64,000 nt of DNA from JALYOC01 sp036675345 (GCA_036675345.1 JAKFFE010000026.1:1-64000), one strand, 5' to 3'; positions 7,836 through 17,296 are shown, numbered from the stretch's first letter. Notes: generated from the letters alone by a model not told the origin. Program-made: numbers and translations.

Positions 7836-10106
7836 CTACCCCAGCAGACGCGAGACCACATCCACCAGGTCCTGTCGCGCCAAATCACCCTTCGCCACGT
7901 AGCCGTCCGCGCCGGCCTCCATTCCCCGGCGCCGGTCCTGCTCGGTGCCACGGGTGGTGATAATCACCACCGGGAGGCTGCGCAGGGTGGGATGGCCCTT
8001 GAGCCGACGGGTCAGCTCCAGTCCGTCCATCCGCGGCATCTCCAGATCGGTGACCACCATGTCCACCGACTCCCGCCCCAGCCGTTCGTAGGCCTCCACC
8101 CCGTCTCCGGAGCTGATCGTCTCGTAGCCCACCGCCTCCAGCAGCGAGGAGATCAGCTCCCGGGTCAGCGGGGAGTCGTCCACCACCAGGATCTTCCGCC
8201 GCTTGACCTCGGTGGTCTTGCTGGCGGTGTGGGAGAGGCGGATCGCCGAGGCCCCCTTGGCGGTGGCCACCAGGTGCGCGGCGGACAGCACCATCGCCAG
8301 GCTTCCGTCCGCCATGCTGGTGGCGCCGGAGAGGTGCTGGAAGCGGGACAAGATCCCCTTCAGGGGGAGGATCGCCTGCACCCGCTCCTCGAACACCCGG
8401 TCCACCGAGATCGCCGCGGTGGCGCCCTGCCCGCGCACCAGCAGCACCAGTTCGCCCTCCCGGGCCGGCCGCTCCGGGGCCATCCCCAGGATGAAGGCCA
8501 CCGAGGCGAACGGCAGCACCTCGTCGTGGACCTTCAGCGCCGGACGCCCGGCCAGCTCCTGCGGCTGGCCCTCCTCCACCTTCAGCGCGTTGAGCACGTG
8601 GGCGGCGGTCAGACAGACCTTCTCGTCGCCCACCGCCACGAACAGCAGCGGAGCCACGGTCAGCGAGACCGGCACCCGCAGCTCGAAGGCGGTGCCCTTG
8701 CCCACCTCCGACTGCACCACCACGTCCCCGCCCAGGCCCAGCATCCGCACCCGGACCACGTCCAGCCCCACCCCGCGGCCGGAGATGTCCGAGGTCACCT
8801 CCTTGGAGGAGAAGCCGGGCTGGAAGATCAGGTCCCGGGCCGCGTGATCGGACAGCGATCCGGCGCCCGCCTCGTCCAGGAAGCCCTTCTTCACCGCGGC
8901 CTTCTTCAGCACCACCGGATCCAGTCCGGTGCCGTCGTCCTCCACCCGGATCAGGATCCGCTCCCCCTCCCGGGTGGCGCGCAGGGTCAGCCGGCCCTTG
9001 GGGATCTTCCCGGCGTTGACCCGCTCCTCCCGGGACTCCAGCCCGTGATCCAGCGCGTTGCGCACCAGGTGCATCAACGGATCGCGCAGGGACTCGATCA
9101 CCGAGCGATCGGCGCGGGTCTGCTCGCCTTCGATCCGCAGGTCCACCTCCTTGCCCAGCTCCTTGGCCATGTCCCGGACCATCCGCGGGTAGGGCTCCAG
9201 GAGCACGCTCAAGGGCAGCATCCGCAGCGCCTGGACCTCCTCGGAGATCTGCATCAGCTCGCGCAGCTCCTGGTTGGCCAGCAGCTTGGACTCGCGGTGC
9301 AGGGTGGCGGCCACCTCCTTGCTGCGGTTCATCCGCGCCGCCAGCTCCGCGCCCGCCGGACCCAGGTCCTCGGCGGCGCGGGCCATCAGGGCCAGCTCCC
9401 GGGCCAGCCCCAGCCGGCGGGAAGCCTGCAGCTCCCGGCGCCTGGCCACCTGGGTGAGGTTGGCCACCGCGCTGGTCAGCATCTCCAGCGACTGCAGCCC
9501 GATCCGCACCCCTTCCGCGCGGGCGTCCGCCTGGCGGACCCCGGGCGCGCGACCGGGGTGGATGTCCTCGGTGACCCGGGATTCGGCCGGAGCCGGCTCC
9601 ACTGGCCGCACCGCCTCCTGCGCTGCCGCCTGGAGGTTCTGGCCGGCCCGCTCCACCGCCGGGGTGGGGGCCGGCGCGACGATGGCGGGAGGCAGCGGGG
9701 CCGGCGCCGGACGGGAGGCCTGTTCGGCCACCACCCGTGCCTTGAGCCAGTCCACCAGCTTCTGGACCTCCGGGGGTGGGCCGTTGGTCTGCGCCGCCCC
9801 GGAGAGCACGGTCACCGCGTCCGCCGCCACCAGCAGCGCGTCCGCCGAGCCGCCGGTGAGCTGGAAGCCGGCCGCCTCGGTGGTGCGGACCAGCTCCTCC
9901 ATCTCGTGGACCAGCTGGTTGATGTCCGCGAAGCCCATCATCCGGGCCTCGCCCTTGAGCCCGTGCAGCTCGCGCAGCGCGCCCCGCCCGTCCTCCTGGG
10001 AGGGGCCCGCCTCCATCGCCATCACGCTGGCGGTGATCTTCTGCAGCCGCTCGCCCACCAGCTCACGGAACTGCTTGAGCAGCCTGTCTCGGGATGACTC
10101 GCTCAC
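7836..10106 (-). CDS. CheA histidine kinase fused to a receiver domain (FrzE-like)
   Basis: A 756-residue hybrid kinase. The Hpt domain has the phospho-accepting His48 (LHGLKGEARMM). A Pro/Ala linker, dimerization helices, and an ATPase follow (VRNALDHGLES, VEDDGTGLDP, GRGVGLDVV). Next are a CheW-like domain and a C-terminal receiver with VVTDLEMPRMDG. The CheA-CheY fusion is the FrzE architecture and explains the lack of a separate cheY in the operon. The GTG start at 10106 overlaps the stop of the upstream receptor by 4 bases. Phosphoryl flow from Hpt to the attached receiver or to CheB is inferred from the family. Confidence 0.93.
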   Translation of the reverse strand: MSESSRDRLLKQFRELVGERLQKITASVMAMEAGPSQEDGRGALRELHGLKGEARMMGFADINQLVHEMEELVRTTEAAGFQLTGGSADALLVAADAVTVLSGAAQTNGPPPEVQKLVDWLKARVVAEQASRPAPAPLPPAIVAPAPTPAVERAGQNLQAAAQEAVRPVEPAPAESRVTEDIHPGRAPGVRQADARAEGVRIGLQSLEMLTSAVANLTQVARRRELQASRRLGLARELALMARAAEDLGPAGAELAARMNRSKEVAATLHRESKLLANQELRELMQISEEVQALRMLPLSVLLEPYPRMVRDMAKELGKEVDLRIEGEQTRADRSVIESLRDPLMHLVRNALDHGLESREERVNAGKIPKGRLTLRATREGERILIRVEDDGTGLDPVVLKKAAVKKGFLDEAGAGSLSDHAARDLIFQPGFSSKEVTSDISGRGVGLDVVRVRMLGLGGDVVVQSEVGKGTAFELRVPVSLTVAPLLFVAVGDEKVCLTAAHVLNALKVEEGQPQELAGRPALKVHDEVLPFASVAFILGMAPERPAREGELVLLVRGQGATAAISVDRVFEERVQAILPLKGILSRFQHLSGATSMADGSLAMVLSAAHLVATAKGASAIRLSHTASKTTEVKRRKILVVDDSPLTRELISSLLEAVGYETISSGDGVEAYERLGRESVDMVVTDLEMPRMDGLELTRRLKGHPTLRSLPVVIITTRGTEQDRRRGMEAGADGYVAKGDLARQDLVDVVSRLLG

Positions 10107-11908
10107 TGCGCGCCTCCACCTTCGGAGATCCGGAACCGGCCCACCACCGTGCGCAGGTCCTGGGCCAGGGAGATCAGATCCACATTCGCGGTGGAGACCT
10201 GCTTGGTGGCCATCAGGCTCTGCTGGGTGACCCGCAGGATGTCCGCCATCGCCTCCGCCAGCTGATCGGTGCCGGTCTGCTGCTGCTGGGTGGCCAGGGA
10301 GATGGACCGCACCGCGTCGAAGGTCTGCCCGGCCAGCTGGACGATCTCGTTGAGGCTGTGGGACACCGCCAGCGCCAGCGAGCCGCCGGAGTCGGTGGCC
10401 CGCACCCCGGCCTCGGTGGCGTTGACCGCCGCCTGGGTGGCCTCGCGGATCTCCTCGATCAGCCCTTCAATCTCCTTGGTGGACTCCAGCACGTTCTCCG
10501 CCAGTCGCCGCATCTCCGCCGCCACCAGGGAGAAGCCGCGGCCCACGTCCCCGGCCTTGGTGCCCTCCAGCTCAGCGTTCAGCGCCAGCAGATCGCTCTT
10601 GTCCGCCACCCCGTTGATGAACTCCACGATCCGGCCGATCTGGACGATCCGCTTGTTCAGCTTGGTGACCGAGTCCGCGATCGCCCGGTTGTCCTGCTGC
10701 ATCCGATCCATGGACTGGGAGAAGGCCTCCGCGCTCTGCTGTCCGGCCTGGGCCGCGGCCAGGGTCTTCTGGGCGATCTCCGCCATCGACCCGGCGTTCT
10801 CCGCGATCTGCCGCGCCGAGCGGGCCAGCTCCTCGGTGGTGGCGGAGGTCTCGTTGAGCGCGGTGGCCTGCTCCGCCGCCCCCTCCTCGTACTGACTGGA
10901 GGTGGTGACGATCTCCTCGGTGGTGGAGCCGATCTGCACCCCGGCGCGCTTGAGCTCGCGCAACACCCCGGTGAGGTTCCCCTGCATGGCGGTGAACGCC
11001 GCGGAGACCGCCCACACCTCGTCGTCGGCGGGGATCACCCGCGGCGACTCCAGGCTGCCCCCGGCGATCCGGGTGGCCTCCTCGGCGATCTGCCGCATCG
11101 GCCCGCCGATCACCGTCCCGCCCACATAGGCGGTGATCAACGCCAGCCCCAGCACGAACAGGCCCATCCCGGCCACCCGCAGCATCCCGTCCATCCGCAG
11201 CTGCGCCGCCACCTGGGCCTGCGCCCCGGTGGTCACCGCCGCCACGTCCTCCAGGGTGTGGTGGGCCAGCGCGGAGGAGAGATCCGCGGTGAGCACCGCG
11301 GGGGTGAGCACGCAGATCGCCGCGAACAGCACCAGCCGGGCGCGCAGCTGGGTGCGGGTCACCGGCACCGCCTCCAGCACCTGCTGGGCGCTCAGCCCGC
11401 ATCCGGCCAGGACCAGCACGAACTCGCGCGCCCGGACCACCGCCATCAGGTGGGCCAGCAGCGCGCTGATCGGGCCGCACAACAGGCCCACCAGCAACAC
11501 CCGCGGCAAGGGCCCCAGCCCGGGGGCGGCGGTGAGCAGCTTCAGCCCCACCCCCACCGAGGTCACCGCGATCACCCACCCCACCAGCGAGAAGAAGAAC
11601 ACCCGGTCCGGGAAGGCCAGCACCTCGCGGATCGCCGCCTGCAGCAGGTCGGGCGAGAGCTTCCCGTCCGCCTCCCGCAGCGTGCGCTGGGTCTTCAGCG
11701 AGAGGCTGGAGACCACCGCGGTCACCGCGATCACCAGCCCGCTGGTCCCCGCCGCCAGCAGGGCCGCGGCCAGCTCCAGCCCGTCCGGGAGCCGGTAGGT
11801 GAGCAGCATGTAGACGATGGCCAGCGCGGCGCCGGTTCCGTTGGCCGCCAGCGAGGGCCACACGATCCGCCGATACCCGGCCGTCAGCCCGTCCCGTGGG
11901 TCGTTCAT
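10103..11908 (-). CDS. Membrane methyl-accepting chemotaxis protein 1
   Basis: A 601-residue receptor. The N-terminal ~260 residues contain about six hydrophobic helices (such as AALAIVYMLLTY, FFFSLVGWVIAV and GLFVLGLALITAYVGG) rather than the usual two-helix periplasmic sensor. A HAMP-like stretch and the helical signalling domain follow. The hairpin tip reads DKSDLLALNAELEGTKAGD, unlike the common NLLALNAAIEAARAGE. It overlaps cheA by 4 bases. It is the third of three tandem receptors with near-identical signalling halves. Its ligand is unknown; the membrane-embedded sensor suggests a membrane or energetic cue, but that is a guess. Confidence 0.9.
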   Translation of the reverse strand: MNDPRDGLTAGYRRIVWPSLAANGTGAALAIVYMLLTYRLPDGLELAAALLAAGTSGLVIAVTAVVSSLSLKTQRTLREADGKLSPDLLQAAIREVLAFPDRVFFFSLVGWVIAVTSVGVGLKLLTAAPGLGPLPRVLLVGLLCGPISALLAHLMAVVRAREFVLVLAGCGLSAQQVLEAVPVTRTQLRARLVLFAAICVLTPAVLTADLSSALAHHTLEDVAAVTTGAQAQVAAQLRMDGMLRVAGMGLFVLGLALITAYVGGTVIGGPMRQIAEEATRIAGGSLESPRVIPADDEVWAVSAAFTAMQGNLTGVLRELKRAGVQIGSTTEEIVTTSSQYEEGAAEQATALNETSATTEELARSARQIAENAGSMAEIAQKTLAAAQAGQQSAEAFSQSMDRMQQDNRAIADSVTKLNKRIVQIGRIVEFINGVADKSDLLALNAELEGTKAGDVGRGFSLVAAEMRRLAENVLESTKEIEGLIEEIREATQAAVNATEAGVRATDSGGSLALAVSHSLNEIVQLAGQTFDAVRSISLATQQQQTGTDQLAEAMADILRVTQQSLMATKQVSTANVDLISLAQDLRTVVGRFRISEGGGAQ

Positions 11909-13635
11909 GTTCCCTGCACTCCCTTCACTTCAAAGCGGCGGACCGTCTCCCGCAGCGACCGGGCCAGCGCGGAGAGGTCCACGTTGGTGCCGTGCATCTG
12001 CTGGGTGGCCACCGAACCTTCGCGGGTGATCCGCAGGATCTCCGCCATCGCGTCCGCCAATTGGTGGGTTCCCGTCTGCTGCTGCTGGGTGGCCAGGGAG
12101 ATGGACCGCACCGCCTCCGAGGTCTCCTTGGCGTGCTCCAGGATCCCCCGCAGCCGATCGCTGACCTCGTTGGCCGCCGAGGTCCCCTGGTCGGTGGCCT
12201 TCACCCCCGCCTCGGTGGCCATCACCGCGGCGTTGGTGGCGTCGCGGACGTCGGTGATCGCCCGGCCGATCTGCCCGGTGGAGCGCAGCACGTCCTCCGC
12301 CAGCCGGCGCATCTCCGCCGCCACCAGCGAGAAGCCGCGGCCCACCTCGCCGGCCTTGGTCCCCTCCAGCTCGGCGTTGAGCGCCAGCAGATCCGTCTTG
12401 TCGGCGATCTCGTTGATGAACTCGACGATCTTGCCGATCTGCTGGATCCGCTTGTTGAGCCGGATCACCGCGTCCGCCACCAGCTGGTTCTGCTTTCGCA
12501 TCCCCAGCATGGCGTTGAAGAACGCCTCCGCGCTGCGCTGGCCGGTCTGCGCCGCCGCCAGGGTGCGCTGGGCCACCTGCGCCACCTCGGTGGCGTTCTC
12601 CGCGATCTGCCCGGCGGACCGGGCCAGCTCCTCGGTGGTGGCGGAGGTCTCGTTGAGGGCCGATCCCTGCTCCGCCGCCCCCTGTTCCTGCCCGCCCAGG
12701 GTCCCCACCAGCCCCTCGGTGGTCACCGAGAGCTGATCGCTGGCCACCGTCAGCTTGGAGAGCACCTCGCCCAGCTGGCTGGCCATCCGCATGAAGGCCA
12801 CCCCCATCGCCCACACCTCGCCGTCGCTGGCCAGCAGGGAGGGCGGATCGAGGTGGCCCTGGCGGATCCGCTCCGCGCGGGCGGAGATCTCCCGCATCGG
12901 CAAGCTGAGATCCCGGGCCGCCGCGGAGGCGACCAGACAGGCCATCAGCCCCGCCAGCGCCGCCACCAGCAGCGGCATCGGATCCACGGTTCCGGGCGGG
13001 GGCAAGGGGCGCAAGATCACCACCTGGGCCACCAGCACCGAACCGGTGACCGCGAACACCGCCACCAGCTGGACCACGAAGGTGCGGAACCGACGCTGTT
13101 CGGAGTTGGCCAGGGCCACCGCGTCCTCCACCGTCAACCCGGCGCGGATGATGCTCTCCAGCACCGGCCGGGAAGCCACCTGGGTCATGAACCCGGCCAG
13201 AAACCCGGAGATCACCATCACGCAGCTGCCGGCCAGGGCCAGCCGGAACAGGCTGCCGGAGGTGACCCCGGGGACCCACAGCTTCCAGCCGATCCCGGTG
13301 GCCAGCAGGGCGCCGCCCAGGTGGAGCGCCGCGCCCAGCCGCACCCGGGAGGGAAGCCTGGCCACCGCCTGGGCGGCGGCCAGGGCGGCGCGGGTGCCGG
13401 TGACCCCGCCCTCCAGGGCCTTGAGCGGCATCAGCCAGCTCCGGGTCCGCAGGTAGAACGCCCCCAGCGCCAACCCCGCACAGGAGAGGGTGACCGCCAG
13501 CAGGCGCCCCATGTGTCCGGAGGCCGGGCCCCGACTCAGCGAGAGGGTGACCAGACCCAGCACCAGGCCTCCGGCCCCCCCGATCAGGGCGGCGCGCAGG
13601 ATCCGGTGCCGCATCCGGCGAAGCGGGTCAGCCAC
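11905..13635 (-). CDS. Membrane methyl-accepting chemotaxis protein 2
   Basis: A 576-residue receptor with GTG start at 13635, overlapping the previous gene by 8 bases. The N-terminal half has several hydrophobic helices and diverges from its neighbours. The C-terminal half closely matches the other two receptors, including DLLALNAELEGTKAGEVGRG and VRSISLATQQQQTGT. It probably arose by tandem duplication followed by divergence of the sensing half. CheR and CheB in the same operon are expected to modify it. Confidence 0.9.
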   Translation of the reverse strand: MADPLRRMRHRILRAALIGGAGGLVLGLVTLSLSRGPASGHMGRLLAVTLSCAGLALGAFYLRTRSWLMPLKALEGGVTGTRAALAAAQAVARLPSRVRLGAALHLGGALLATGIGWKLWVPGVTSGSLFRLALAGSCVMVISGFLAGFMTQVASRPVLESIIRAGLTVEDAVALANSEQRRFRTFVVQLVAVFAVTGSVLVAQVVILRPLPPPGTVDPMPLLVAALAGLMACLVASAAARDLSLPMREISARAERIRQGHLDPPSLLASDGEVWAMGVAFMRMASQLGEVLSKLTVASDQLSVTTEGLVGTLGGQEQGAAEQGSALNETSATTEELARSAGQIAENATEVAQVAQRTLAAAQTGQRSAEAFFNAMLGMRKQNQLVADAVIRLNKRIQQIGKIVEFINEIADKTDLLALNAELEGTKAGEVGRGFSLVAAEMRRLAEDVLRSTGQIGRAITDVRDATNAAVMATEAGVKATDQGTSAANEVSDRLRGILEHAKETSEAVRSISLATQQQQTGTHQLADAMAEILRITREGSVATQQMHGTNVDLSALARSLRETVRRFEVKGVQGT

Positions 13636-15430
13636 CCGACTCCTCCCGCTCCAGCCGGAACTGCTGCACGGTGGATTGCAGGGAGGTGGCCAGCTGGCAG
13701 AGGGTCTGGTTGGCGGCGCTCATCTGTTCGCCGGACGCCGACCCCTCCTGGGTGATGCGCAGGATCTCCGCCATCGCCTCGGTCAGCTGATCGGAGCCGG
13801 TCTGTTGCTGCTGGGTGGACAGGGAGATGGACCGCACCGACTCCGAGGTGTCCCGGGCCAGGGCGACGATCTCCTCCAGCTTGTCCAGGACCTGCTTGGC
13901 CAGGGCGTTGCCCCCATCCATGCCCTTGAGCCCGGACTCGGTGGCCATCACCGCGGCGTTGGTGCCGTCGCGGATTTCGTCGATCAGCCGTTCGATCTCA
14001 TGGGTGGACTGGACCACCGTCTCCGCCAGCCGACGCATCTCCGCCGCCACCAGGGAGAAGCCACGGCCCACCTCTCCGGCCTTGGTGCCCTCCAGCTCGG
14101 CGTTGAGCGCCAGCAGGTCGGACTTGTCACCCACCTCGTGGATGAACTCCACCACCTTGCCGATCTGCTGCACCCGCTTGTTGAGCTTGAGCACCGAGTC
14201 CGCCACCCGGCGGTTCTCGTCGGCCATCTGCATCATCGAGGCGAAGAAGGTCCGGGCGCTGTGCTGCCCGTGCTGGGCGGCCTCCAGGGTCTTGCTGGCG
14301 ATGTTGGAGACCTCGGTGGCGTTCTCGGCGATCTGCCCGGCCGAGCGGGCCAGCTCCTCGGTGGTGGCGAAGGTCTCGTTGAGGGCCGCGGCCTGCTCCG
14401 CCGAGCCGCCCTGCTGGGCCTCGCCGGCGCCGGTCAGCTGGCCGGTGGTGTGGTTGAGCTTGAGCCCCGCGGTGCGCAGCCGGGAGAGGGCATCCCGCAG
14501 CTGCTCGTGGATGGCGGAGAAGGAAGCGGAGGCGGACCACACCTCGTCGTCGGCCACCACCAGCGGGGGCGCATCCAGGTTCCCGGTGCCCAGCCGTCCG
14601 GCCGCCTCCGCCAACCGGCGCAGGGGTCGGACCAGCCCCCGGCCGGCGATCATCGCGGTGGCGATCCCCACCGAGGCCAGGGCCATCCCCAGCGCCAGGG
14701 TGCGCAGATCCAGCTCCGCGCCCAGCTGCTGGGCCAGCAGCAGCTGTCCTTCGCGATCCGGCACCGCCAGCAGCTCGCTCACCCGGCGCTCATTCTGGGA
14801 CCAGATCACATCCGCGATGAACAGGGCCGGGGTGGCTCCAGCCACCGCGGTCAGGGCCATCAGCCGCAGCCGCAGCTGGCGGCGCTGGGAGGCCAGCGCC
14901 AGCGCGGCCTGCTTGGCGGTCAGCCCCAGGCTGCAGATCCGCTCCACCGCCCGGCGGGAGCGTTCCTGCACCAGCAGGTAGGTGATCACCGAGATCATCG
15001 GCGCCAGGCCCAGCCCCAACAAGGCGATCCGCCAGGAGGTGACGCTGGCCCCGGGGCCGGCGATCAGCCGGTAGAGGATGGCCACGAACGAGCAGCCAAA
15101 GCCCCACATGGTGAGGTTGATCAGGAAGGACGCGTCGGGGAACCGGTGCGCCGCGCGGGCCGCCCGCTGCAGGGCCTGGACCCCGTTGCCCTCCGGCAGC
15201 AGGCTCCGGATCGCGCCCATCGCCCGCTGCTCCAGCTGGTCCCCGATCACCGTGCAGCCCACGCAGGCGCCCAGGGCGATGGCGGAGAAGTAGCCGCCGG
15301 ATCCTTCGACGAAGGAGAGGGTGATCAGCCCGTAGCCGACGCAGAACAGCCCGCCCACCAGTCCACCCAGGATGGAGGGGCCGGAGATCCAGCGGGCCAG
15401 GGCCGCGGGAGTGGGGGGCAGCTGGCTCAT
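13628..15430 (-). CDS. Membrane methyl-accepting chemotaxis protein 3
   Basis: A 600-residue receptor, first of the three in transcription order. I chose ATG at 15430 (MSQLPPTPAALAR) because it overlaps the upstream CheW-like stop as ATGA; the longer frame to 15532 would run into that gene. The N-terminal part is a multi-helix membrane region with little periplasmic loop. The signalling tip DLLALNAELEGTKAGEVGRG and VRSISLSTQQQQTGS match the sister receptors. A short polar tail (QFRLEREESGG) lacks an obvious CheR-docking pentapeptide. Confidence 0.9.
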   Translation of the reverse strand: MSQLPPTPAALARWISGPSILGGLVGGLFCVGYGLITLSFVEGSGGYFSAIALGACVGCTVIGDQLEQRAMGAIRSLLPEGNGVQALQRAARAAHRFPDASFLINLTMWGFGCSFVAILYRLIAGPGASVTSWRIALLGLGLAPMISVITYLLVQERSRRAVERICSLGLTAKQAALALASQRRQLRLRLMALTAVAGATPALFIADVIWSQNERRVSELLAVPDREGQLLLAQQLGAELDLRTLALGMALASVGIATAMIAGRGLVRPLRRLAEAAGRLGTGNLDAPPLVVADDEVWSASASFSAIHEQLRDALSRLRTAGLKLNHTTGQLTGAGEAQQGGSAEQAAALNETFATTEELARSAGQIAENATEVSNIASKTLEAAQHGQHSARTFFASMMQMADENRRVADSVLKLNKRVQQIGKVVEFIHEVGDKSDLLALNAELEGTKAGEVGRGFSLVAAEMRRLAETVVQSTHEIERLIDEIRDGTNAAVMATESGLKGMDGGNALAKQVLDKLEEIVALARDTSESVRSISLSTQQQQTGSDQLTEAMAEILRITQEGSASGEQMSAANQTLCQLATSLQSTVQQFRLEREESGG

Positions 15431-15807
15431 GCCACCTCCGCCGGGGTGGTGCGGATCAGGTAGCGGGAGAAGTCGGCCAGATCCAGCACCGGCCACAGCT
15501 GGTCGCGCGCGGAGATGAACCCCTTCAACCACCCGGCGGTGGCTCCCCCGGCGATCGCCGGCGAAGGCAGCAAGGAGAGCGCCTCTTGATGCACCAGCAC
15601 CTCGTCCACGATCACCGCCTCCCCGCTCTCCGCGATCAGGGTCCTTCCGGGGGTGGGCGCCAGGGAGAACGCCACCCGGGCGTTGGGCGCCTCCAGGACC
15701 GGATCATAGGCCTCCACCGCCACCACCTGGCGGGCGGGAAAGGCCAGCCGGTTGCCGCCGGAGCGGCACAAGAGCAGGCCATCGACGACTTTGGCGGGTG
15801 GGCCCAC
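15427..15807 (-). CDS. CheW-like coupling protein, divergent second copy
   Basis: A 126-residue protein with GTG start at 15807. The pattern of a CheW beta-barrel is visible (LLLCRSGGNRLAFPARQVVAVE, then GWLKGFISARDQLWPVLDLADF). It shares little direct identity with the adjacent CheW. Its position between cheW and the receptors equals that of frzB in myxobacterial frz operons. It may be an adaptor that binds receptors but not the kinase, or vice versa; this cannot be told from sequence. It overlaps the next receptor gene by 4 bases. Confidence 0.75.
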   Translation of the reverse strand: MGPPAKVVDGLLLCRSGGNRLAFPARQVVAVEAYDPVLEAPNARVAFSLAPTPGRTLIAESGEAVIVDEVLVHQEALSLLPSPAIAGGATAGWLKGFISARDQLWPVLDLADFSRYLIRTTPAEVA

Positions 15808-15814
15808 GGGGGGA

Positions 15815-16237
15815 TCAGGCGCCCTGGCTGAGGAAGTCGAACAGGCCTTCGGGATCGATCACCGCCACCTCGTTGCGCTGGGCCCGGGCGGGACCGCGCA
15901 GGTGGAGATGGGCCCCGGAGGTGCCCAGGGCGTCCAGCTTCCCGCTGACCGCGGAGACCCCAGCCACCTTGGTGGCGGTCAGCGCCATCGACCCCTTGGC
16001 CAGGCGGACCAGCACCGCCCGCTGGGTCTGATCCGACTTGCCGCCCAGCAGCAGGGCCAGGTCGACCACCGGGATCACCTCACCGCGGTGGGCGAAGACG
16101 CCGAGGAGATGGGAAGGCGCGCCGGGAACCCGGGTCAGCTCGGGAAAGCTGACCACCTCCGCGGCGGTGTCGGCGGGAACCGCGTACCAACTCGCGCCGC
16201 ACGCAAAGACCAGGTGTGACTGTCGCTGCTCGGACAT
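15815..16237 (-). CDS. cheW: Chemotaxis coupling protein CheW
   Basis: A 140-residue CheW: FACGASWYAVPADTAAEV, then the conserved HLLGVFAHRGEVIPVVDLALLLG, then a C-terminal strand region. It bridges receptors to CheA. It is the first gene of the eight-gene operon (cheW, cheW-like, three receptors, cheA-REC, cheB, cheR), equivalent in place to frzA. A 107-base gap containing a possible terminator separates it from the upstream Pal-like gene, so the operon promoter probably lies in that gap. Confidence 0.92.
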   Translation of the reverse strand: MSEQRQSHLVFACGASWYAVPADTAAEVVSFPELTRVPGAPSHLLGVFAHRGEVIPVVDLALLLGGKSDQTQRAVLVRLAKGSMALTATKVAGVSAVSGKLDALGTSGAHLHLRGPARAQRNEVAVIDPEGLFDFLSQGA

Positions 16238-16312
16238 GGGTAGGGGGGTGGAGAGGGATGTCTTTCATAGCACACCCCCTTTCCGCCCCCCTGGGTACAG
16301 CCAAATCAAGCT

Positions 16313-16339
16313 GATCGCCTTCCCGAAGGGCAGGCGACC
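16313..16339 (-). terminator. Hairpin between Pal-like gene and chemosensory operon
   Basis: On the minus strand TCGCCT and AGGCGA pair around CCC/GGG with a TTCG tetraloop, about 5 bases after the Pal-like stop codon. The downstream bases (AGCTTGATTTGG) are only moderately T-rich. It could be an intrinsic terminator or a processing hairpin. Confidence 0.45.
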
Positions 16340-16344
16340 TGAGG

Positions 16345-17094
16345 CTAGCGCTTCAGCTCCACCCGGCGGTTCTCGGACCAGGCGTCCTCGGAGGAGCCCG
16401 GGTTGGCCGGCTGGGTCTCGCCGTAGCCCACCGCCTTGACCCCGCGGACGCCCAGGTCGCCCAGGTACCGGCGGACCGCCTCGGCGCGGCGGTTGGAGAG
16501 CTGCAGGTTGTACTCCTCGGTCCCGCGCTCGTCGGCGTGACCGGCGGCGGTGATGGCCGCGCCCTTCTCCTTCTTGATGCACTCCGCCAGGGTGGACAGC
16601 TGCTCCTGGGCCTCGCTGGAGAGCGAGTACTCATTGAAGCCGAACTTGATCGCGTCCCAGTTGCAGGAAGCGGAGGTGTCCTCGGCCTTCACGCACTGGT
16701 TGGCCTCGCAGTTCTCGCCCATCCCGCAGTCGCTGGTCTCGGTGCAGGCACCGGGGGCCAGACACTGGTTGTTCTTGCACTTGCCCTCGCCGCAGTCGCC
16801 GTCACTGACGCAGGCGCCCTCCTTGAGAGCGCACTTTCCGGCCTGGCAGCTCTTGCCGGCGCCGCAGGCGGCGTCGTCGGTGCACTCCGGCTTGGGAACG
16901 CACCGGGTCTCCTGACACACGAAGCCGTCCTGACAGTGGGCGTCGGTCGCGCACTGCTGGCACTGACCCTGGACGCAGACCTCGTTGTTGGTCTTGCACT
17001 GCTCGTCGTTCGAGCACTTCGGGTACGTCGGGGGACAGCCGGCCAGCACGAGGGCGACCAGGCCAACTCCAAATCCAAGGGCAATGCGACGCAT
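16345..17094 (-). CDS. Pal-like OmpA-family lipoprotein with Cys-rich repeats
   Basis: A 249-residue lipoprotein: MRRIALGFGVGLVALVLAGC with lipobox LAGC. Residues ~25-140 hold about five short repeats, each with several cysteines (for example CSNDEQCKTNNEVC and CVSDGDCGEGKC), as in secreted myxobacterial disulfide-rich proteins. The C-terminus is an OmpA/Pal peptidoglycan-binding domain with GHADERGTEEYNL and NRRVELK. I chose ATG 17094 because it begins the signal peptide. It should anchor the outer membrane to peptidoglycan, with the Cys-rich part as a periplasmic spacer or binding module. The Cys-rich insertion is unusual for Pal. Confidence 0.88.
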   Translation of the reverse strand: MRRIALGFGVGLVALVLAGCPPTYPKCSNDEQCKTNNEVCVQGQCQQCATDAHCQDGFVCQETRCVPKPECTDDAACGAGKSCQAGKCALKEGACVSDGDCGEGKCKNNQCLAPGACTETSDCGMGENCEANQCVKAEDTSASCNWDAIKFGFNEYSLSSEAQEQLSTLAECIKKEKGAAITAAGHADERGTEEYNLQLSNRRAEAVRRYLGDLGVRGVKAVGYGETQPANPGSSEDAWSENRRVELKR

Positions 17095-17296
17095 CGGCAC
17101 TCTCCACAACACCGGGGTTTTTCCACGGACCGTCCCGGCCAGTGCTGCCGCGGGAAACGGTCGATCCGTTGCGGCTGTAGCCCTCTCTCTCACACCCAGT
17201 CAAAGCAAAAAGCCGGCATGTGGAGTGCACTACAACCGTTTGTCCCCCAGGGAAGCCCTTGTTTCCGTTCACTTTTCCAGTAGCGCTGCGGCAGTT

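Noticed and set aside
5624..7960. 778-residue plus-strand ORF
   Set aside because: Shadow of cheR and cheB, both supported by catalytic motifs.
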